Part shown: piece after piece, positions 31,304-33,596 of the stretch
Position numbering within the stretch: the first letter of the stretch is position 1
Layout of the letters: each line of letters begins with the position of its first letter
From: JBBRNH01 sp038230415
GTDB lineage: Bacteria > Bacteroidota > Bacteroidia > Cytophagales > Spirosomataceae
Assembly (NCBI GenBank): GCA_038230415.1
Contig: JBBRNH010000068.1
Coordinates: 1 to 33,596, forward strand
DNA: 33,596 nucleotides
Direction of reading: 5' to 3'
The notes under the pieces: model-generated
Database searches by the model: none
The model's input: the letters and a program-made list of their open reading frames with translations, nothing else
Told to the model about the DNA's origin: nothing
Position numbers and translations under genes: made by a program

Positions 31304-33469
31304 ATGAATCCAGAAAACGAATCTCCAGCCAACGACCGCCGGGATGGCGGCCCACGAGAAGACAAAAACGGCCCGCGAGAGAGCGGCACCGGCGACGGGT
31401 TCAACCCCGGTAACGACCGACCGCGCTTCAGCCGCGACACAACCGACAGCCGTACCAATGACCGGCCCGCCTTTAAGCGCGACGATAAGCGAAGCGACAA
31501 CCGGCCCGGTAACGACCGACCGCGCTTTAATCGCGACGACAATCGGAGCAGCGACCGGCCTGCCTTTAGCCGGGATGACAAACGCGGCAATGACCGGCCC
31601 GCGTTTAACGGCGATAACCGCCGGAGCGATGATAACCGCAGTAGCGATAGGCCCGCCTTTAGCCGCGACGACAACCGCAGCAGCGACCGGCCCCGTTCCG
31701 ACCGGAACGATGAATCACGGCCCGGTAACGACCGACCGCGCTTCAACCGCGACGATGAGCGCAAAAGTGACCGGCCTACCTTTAATCGGAGCGATGAATC
31801 TCGCCCCCGGTTCAACCGCGATGATAGGTCATCCGGCGACAGACCCGCCTACAAACGGGACGACCGCAGGAGCGATAGCCCCCGGCCAGCGTTTAACCGC
31901 GACGATAATCGTAGCCGCGACCGGCCCGGTAACGACCGACCACGCTTTGACCGCAACGACCGGCCCGCCTACAATCGGGATGACCGCCGGAGCGATGGCC
32001 CACCAACCGATAAGTCCAGCAATGAGCGGCCCGCCTTTAGCCGCGACGATAAACCTACTGGGGATCGGCCACTGTTTAATAGAGACGACAAACGCAGCGA
32101 TGAACCTCGGCCTGGTAACGACCGGCCTTCGTTTAACCGGGATGATAACCGGAGTAACGACCGGCCTTCGTTCAACCGCGACAAGCCCCGTTTCGACCGG
32201 AACGATGAATCACGGCCCGGTAACGACCGACCGCGCTTCAACCGCGACGACCGCAGCAACGACCGGCCCGCTTACAATCGGGATGAGAAGCGGAGCGATG
32301 ACCGGCCCGGTAACGACCGACCACGCTTTGACCGGAACGACGAATCCCGCCCCCGGTTCAACCGCGACGAGAACCGCACTGGTGGTCGGCCAACCGGCGA
32401 CCGGCCCGCGTTCAATCGTGATAATCGGAGTAACGAATCACGGCCCGGTAACGACCGACCGCGCTTTAGCCGCGACGAGGAGCGCAAAAATGACCGGCCC
32501 GCCTTTAGCCGCGACGACAGACAGTCAGCTTCACGGGCGCGGTTTGACCGCCGGAGCGACAATACCGATGACCGCCGAAGTAACGACCGCACACCACGCT
32601 CGGAACGGGGCAGCGACCGCAACGACAGTACTCCACGCCGAACAGGTCGGTACGAAAATGCCCCCAATTACAACACGGGGGCCATTCGTGACGGAATACC
32701 CGCCAAGAACCGGGCGGCATTCACCAAAGCCACCGGCAGCAGCCGCGATGCCGAAGCGGGCGTGTTGCGCCTGAACCGCTACATTGCCAATGCCGGAGTT
32801 TGCTCGCGCCGGGAGGCCGACGAACTCATTGCCAAAGGTGATGTGTCGGTAAACGGGCAGGTGATTACCGAAATGGGCCACAAGGTGAAGCGGGGCGATA
32901 TTGTCAAATACGCCAACAAAGTGCTGAACCCAGAACGCATCGTATATCTGTTGCTGAACAAACCCAAAGGCTACATCACCACCACCGACGACCCCAAAGA
33001 GCGGCAGACGGTGATGGATTTGATCGAGGAAGCGGGCAATTTCCGGCTGTATCCCGTCGGGCGGCTCGACCGCAACACCACCGGCCTGCTGCTAATGACC
33101 AACGATGGCGAATTGGCCGAAAAGCTGACGCACCCCTCAAATAACATCAAGAAAATCTACCAGGTCGAACTCGATAAACCCATCACGGAAGAGCATTTTC
33201 TGGCAATCAAAAACGGTATCGAATTAGAAGACGGCATTATCAAACCCGATGATCTGGGTATCGTTACGCCCGATGCTCACGTTGTTGGCATCGAGATTCA
33301 CAGTGGCCGCAACCGGATTGTCCGCCGTATTTTTGAACACCTCGGCTACGAAGTGACAAAACTCGACCGGACGACCTACGCCGGGCTGACCAAGAAAGAC
33401 CTGCCACGCGGCAAATGGCGATTCTTAGACCCCAAAGAGGTGGTGAAGCTCAAGTATTTCAACAACTAA
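31304..33469 (+). CDS. rluB: RluB/RsuA-type pseudouridine synthase with long repeat N-terminus
   Basis: A 721-residue protein. From about residue 488 it is a standard RluB/RsuA-family rRNA pseudouridine synthase: an S4 RNA-binding domain (LNRYIANAGVCSRREADELI), LLLNKPKGYITTTDDP, the catalytic D589 in VGRLDRNTTGLLLMTNDGE, and HSGRNRIVRRIFEHLGYEV, ending with LDRTTYAGLTKKDLPRGKWR. RluB acts on U2605 of 23S rRNA in E. coli; the exact target here is not certain. Residues 1 to about 480 are repeats of RPGNDRPRFNRDD-like units, rich in Arg, Asp, Asn and Pro and almost certainly disordered. Related extensions occur in other Bacteroidota homologues as I recall. A shared terminator follows 3 nt after the stop. 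Confidence 0.93.
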   Translation: MNPENESPANDRRDGGPREDKNGPRESGTGDGFNPGNDRPRFSRDTTDSRTNDRPAFKRDDKRSDNRPGNDRPRFNRDDNRSSDRPAFSRDDKRGNDRPAFNGDNRRSDDNRSSDRPAFSRDDNRSSDRPRSDRNDESRPGNDRPRFNRDDERKSDRPTFNRSDESRPRFNRDDRSSGDRPAYKRDDRRSDSPRPAFNRDDNRSRDRPGNDRPRFDRNDRPAYNRDDRRSDGPPTDKSSNERPAFSRDDKPTGDRPLFNRDDKRSDEPRPGNDRPSFNRDDNRSNDRPSFNRDKPRFDRNDESRPGNDRPRFNRDDRSNDRPAYNRDEKRSDDRPGNDRPRFDRNDESRPRFNRDENRTGGRPTGDRPAFNRDNRSNESRPGNDRPRFSRDEERKNDRPAFSRDDRQSASRARFDRRSDNTDDRRSNDRTPRSERGSDRNDSTPRRTGRYENAPNYNTGAIRDGIPAKNRAAFTKATGSSRDAEAGVLRLNRYIANAGVCSRREADELIAKGDVSVNGQVITEMGHKVKRGDIVKYANKVLNPERIVYLLLNKPKGYITTTDDPKERQTVMDLIEEAGNFRLYPVGRLDRNTTGLLLMTNDGELAEKLTHPSNNIKKIYQVELDKPITEEHFLAIKNGIELEDGIIKPDDLGIVTPDAHVVGIEIHSGRNRIVRRIFEHLGYEVTKLDRTTYAGLTKKDLPRGKWRFLDPKEVVKLKYFNN
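31390..32660 (+). repeat. degenerate in-frame coding repeats of rluB
   Basis: Units of roughly 11-15 codons recur; the core GGTAACGACCG is seen eight times (near 31403, 31507, 31724, 31928, 32116, 32219, 32309, 32446). One 57-bp block is exactly duplicated at 31699-31755 and 32194-32250. The spacing keeps the reading frame, and other frames on both strands stay open over long stretches. Confidence 0.85.
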
Positions 33470-33471
33470 TC

Positions 33472-33507
33472 AAACAAATAGCCCGGCGTGTGCCGGGCTA
33501 TTTGTTT
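33472..33507. terminator. bidirectional terminator shared by rluB and the nuoC-like gene
   Basis: Perfect 16-bp arms (33472-33487 and 33492-33507, core AATAGCCCGGC) with a 4-nt loop GTGT, A-rich at one base and T-rich at the other. It contains the stop codon of the - strand gene. Confidence 0.85.
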
Positions 33508-33596
33508 ATGATGCCATGATACCGTTCGGGTTCCTGATAGTCGCGCCGGAGGGGGTGGCCGGGCCAGTCTTCGGGGAGTAGAATCCGGCGCATATC
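33498..33596 (-). CDS. nuoC: 3' end of NADH dehydrogenase subunit C-like gene (partial)
   Basis: Only the last 32 codons are inside the window. They read RRILLPEDWPGHPLRRDY, then QEPERYHGI and a short tail. R-x-L-L-P-x-D-W-x-G-H-P-L-R-x-D-Y is the signature end of the 30-kDa subunit of complex I (NuoC), which sits in the hydrophilic arm of NADH:quinone oxidoreductase. The rest lies beyond the right edge. The stop codon TAG is inside the shared hairpin. Confidence 0.8.
   Translation of the reverse strand, partial: DMRRILLPEDWPGHPLRRDYQEPERYHGIINK

Noticed and set aside
31390..32660. CRISPR-like array because of many short repeats
   Set aside because: Repeats are degenerate, variably spaced, in frame and coding; no constant repeat-spacer pattern and no cas genes.

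Overview
The window looks like chromosome from a member of the Bacteroidota, most likely a Cytophagales / Spirosoma-type bacterium. This is an inference from gene content, not from a search. Supporting signs are a DUF4249 lipoprotein paired with a TonB-dependent receptor, Bacteroidota-type -7 promoter elements (TAnnTTTG) ahead of several genes, few clear Shine-Dalgarno sequences, GC-rich codon use, and a pseudouridine synthase with a long Arg/Asp/Asn-rich N-terminus. I saw no rRNA, tRNA, CRISPR array, insertion sequence or integrase.

Layout. (1) 1-9940, + strand: an S41 peptidase, then a cell-shape cluster mreB-mreC-mreD followed by a very large alpha-2-macroglobulin lipoprotein with an intact thioester motif. 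The mreB-mreC gap holds a long perfect inverted repeat. (2) 9951-14699, - strand: a small HTH_LuxR protein, an unrecognised lipoprotein, a DUF4249 lipoprotein and its TonB-dependent receptor. (3) 14976-17718: glutamyl-tRNA reductase (hemA, -) divergent from an orphan sensor histidine kinase (+), with two palindromes between them. (4) 17834-22411, +: sucA-sucB, the E1 and E2 of 2-oxoglutarate dehydrogenase. E2 has two lipoyl domains, and the gap between the genes holds opposed heptanucleotide repeats. (5) 22473-24193: a compact cassette xisH-xisI-outer-membrane beta-barrel, bounded by 73-bp direct repeats (70/73 identical). (6) 24188-31141, -: an acyl-CoA dehydrogenase with a double-operator promoter, a PSD1/DUF1553 cytochrome-like protein, and acetoacetyl-CoA synthetase. 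(7) 31304-33469, +: an RluB-type pseudouridine synthase with a ~480-residue repetitive disordered N-terminus, then a shared bidirectional terminator and the 3' end of a - strand gene that reads like nuoC.

Most of the window is housekeeping: cell shape, heme, TCA cycle, acyl-CoA and ketone-body metabolism, and rRNA modification. The main exception is region 5. XisH has the core of a PD-(D/E)xK nuclease (D39, E58-x-K60, Q77xxxY81), overlaps XisI by 13 bp and is followed after 31 bp by a beta-barrel gene. The block sits exactly between two copies of a terminator-bearing sequence. One copy runs into the 3' end of the acyl-CoA dehydrogenase gene; the other carries what may be a vestige of that same end. 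This is the geometry of an inserted or excisable unit at a gene 3' end, and it is the best candidate for an undescribed system here.
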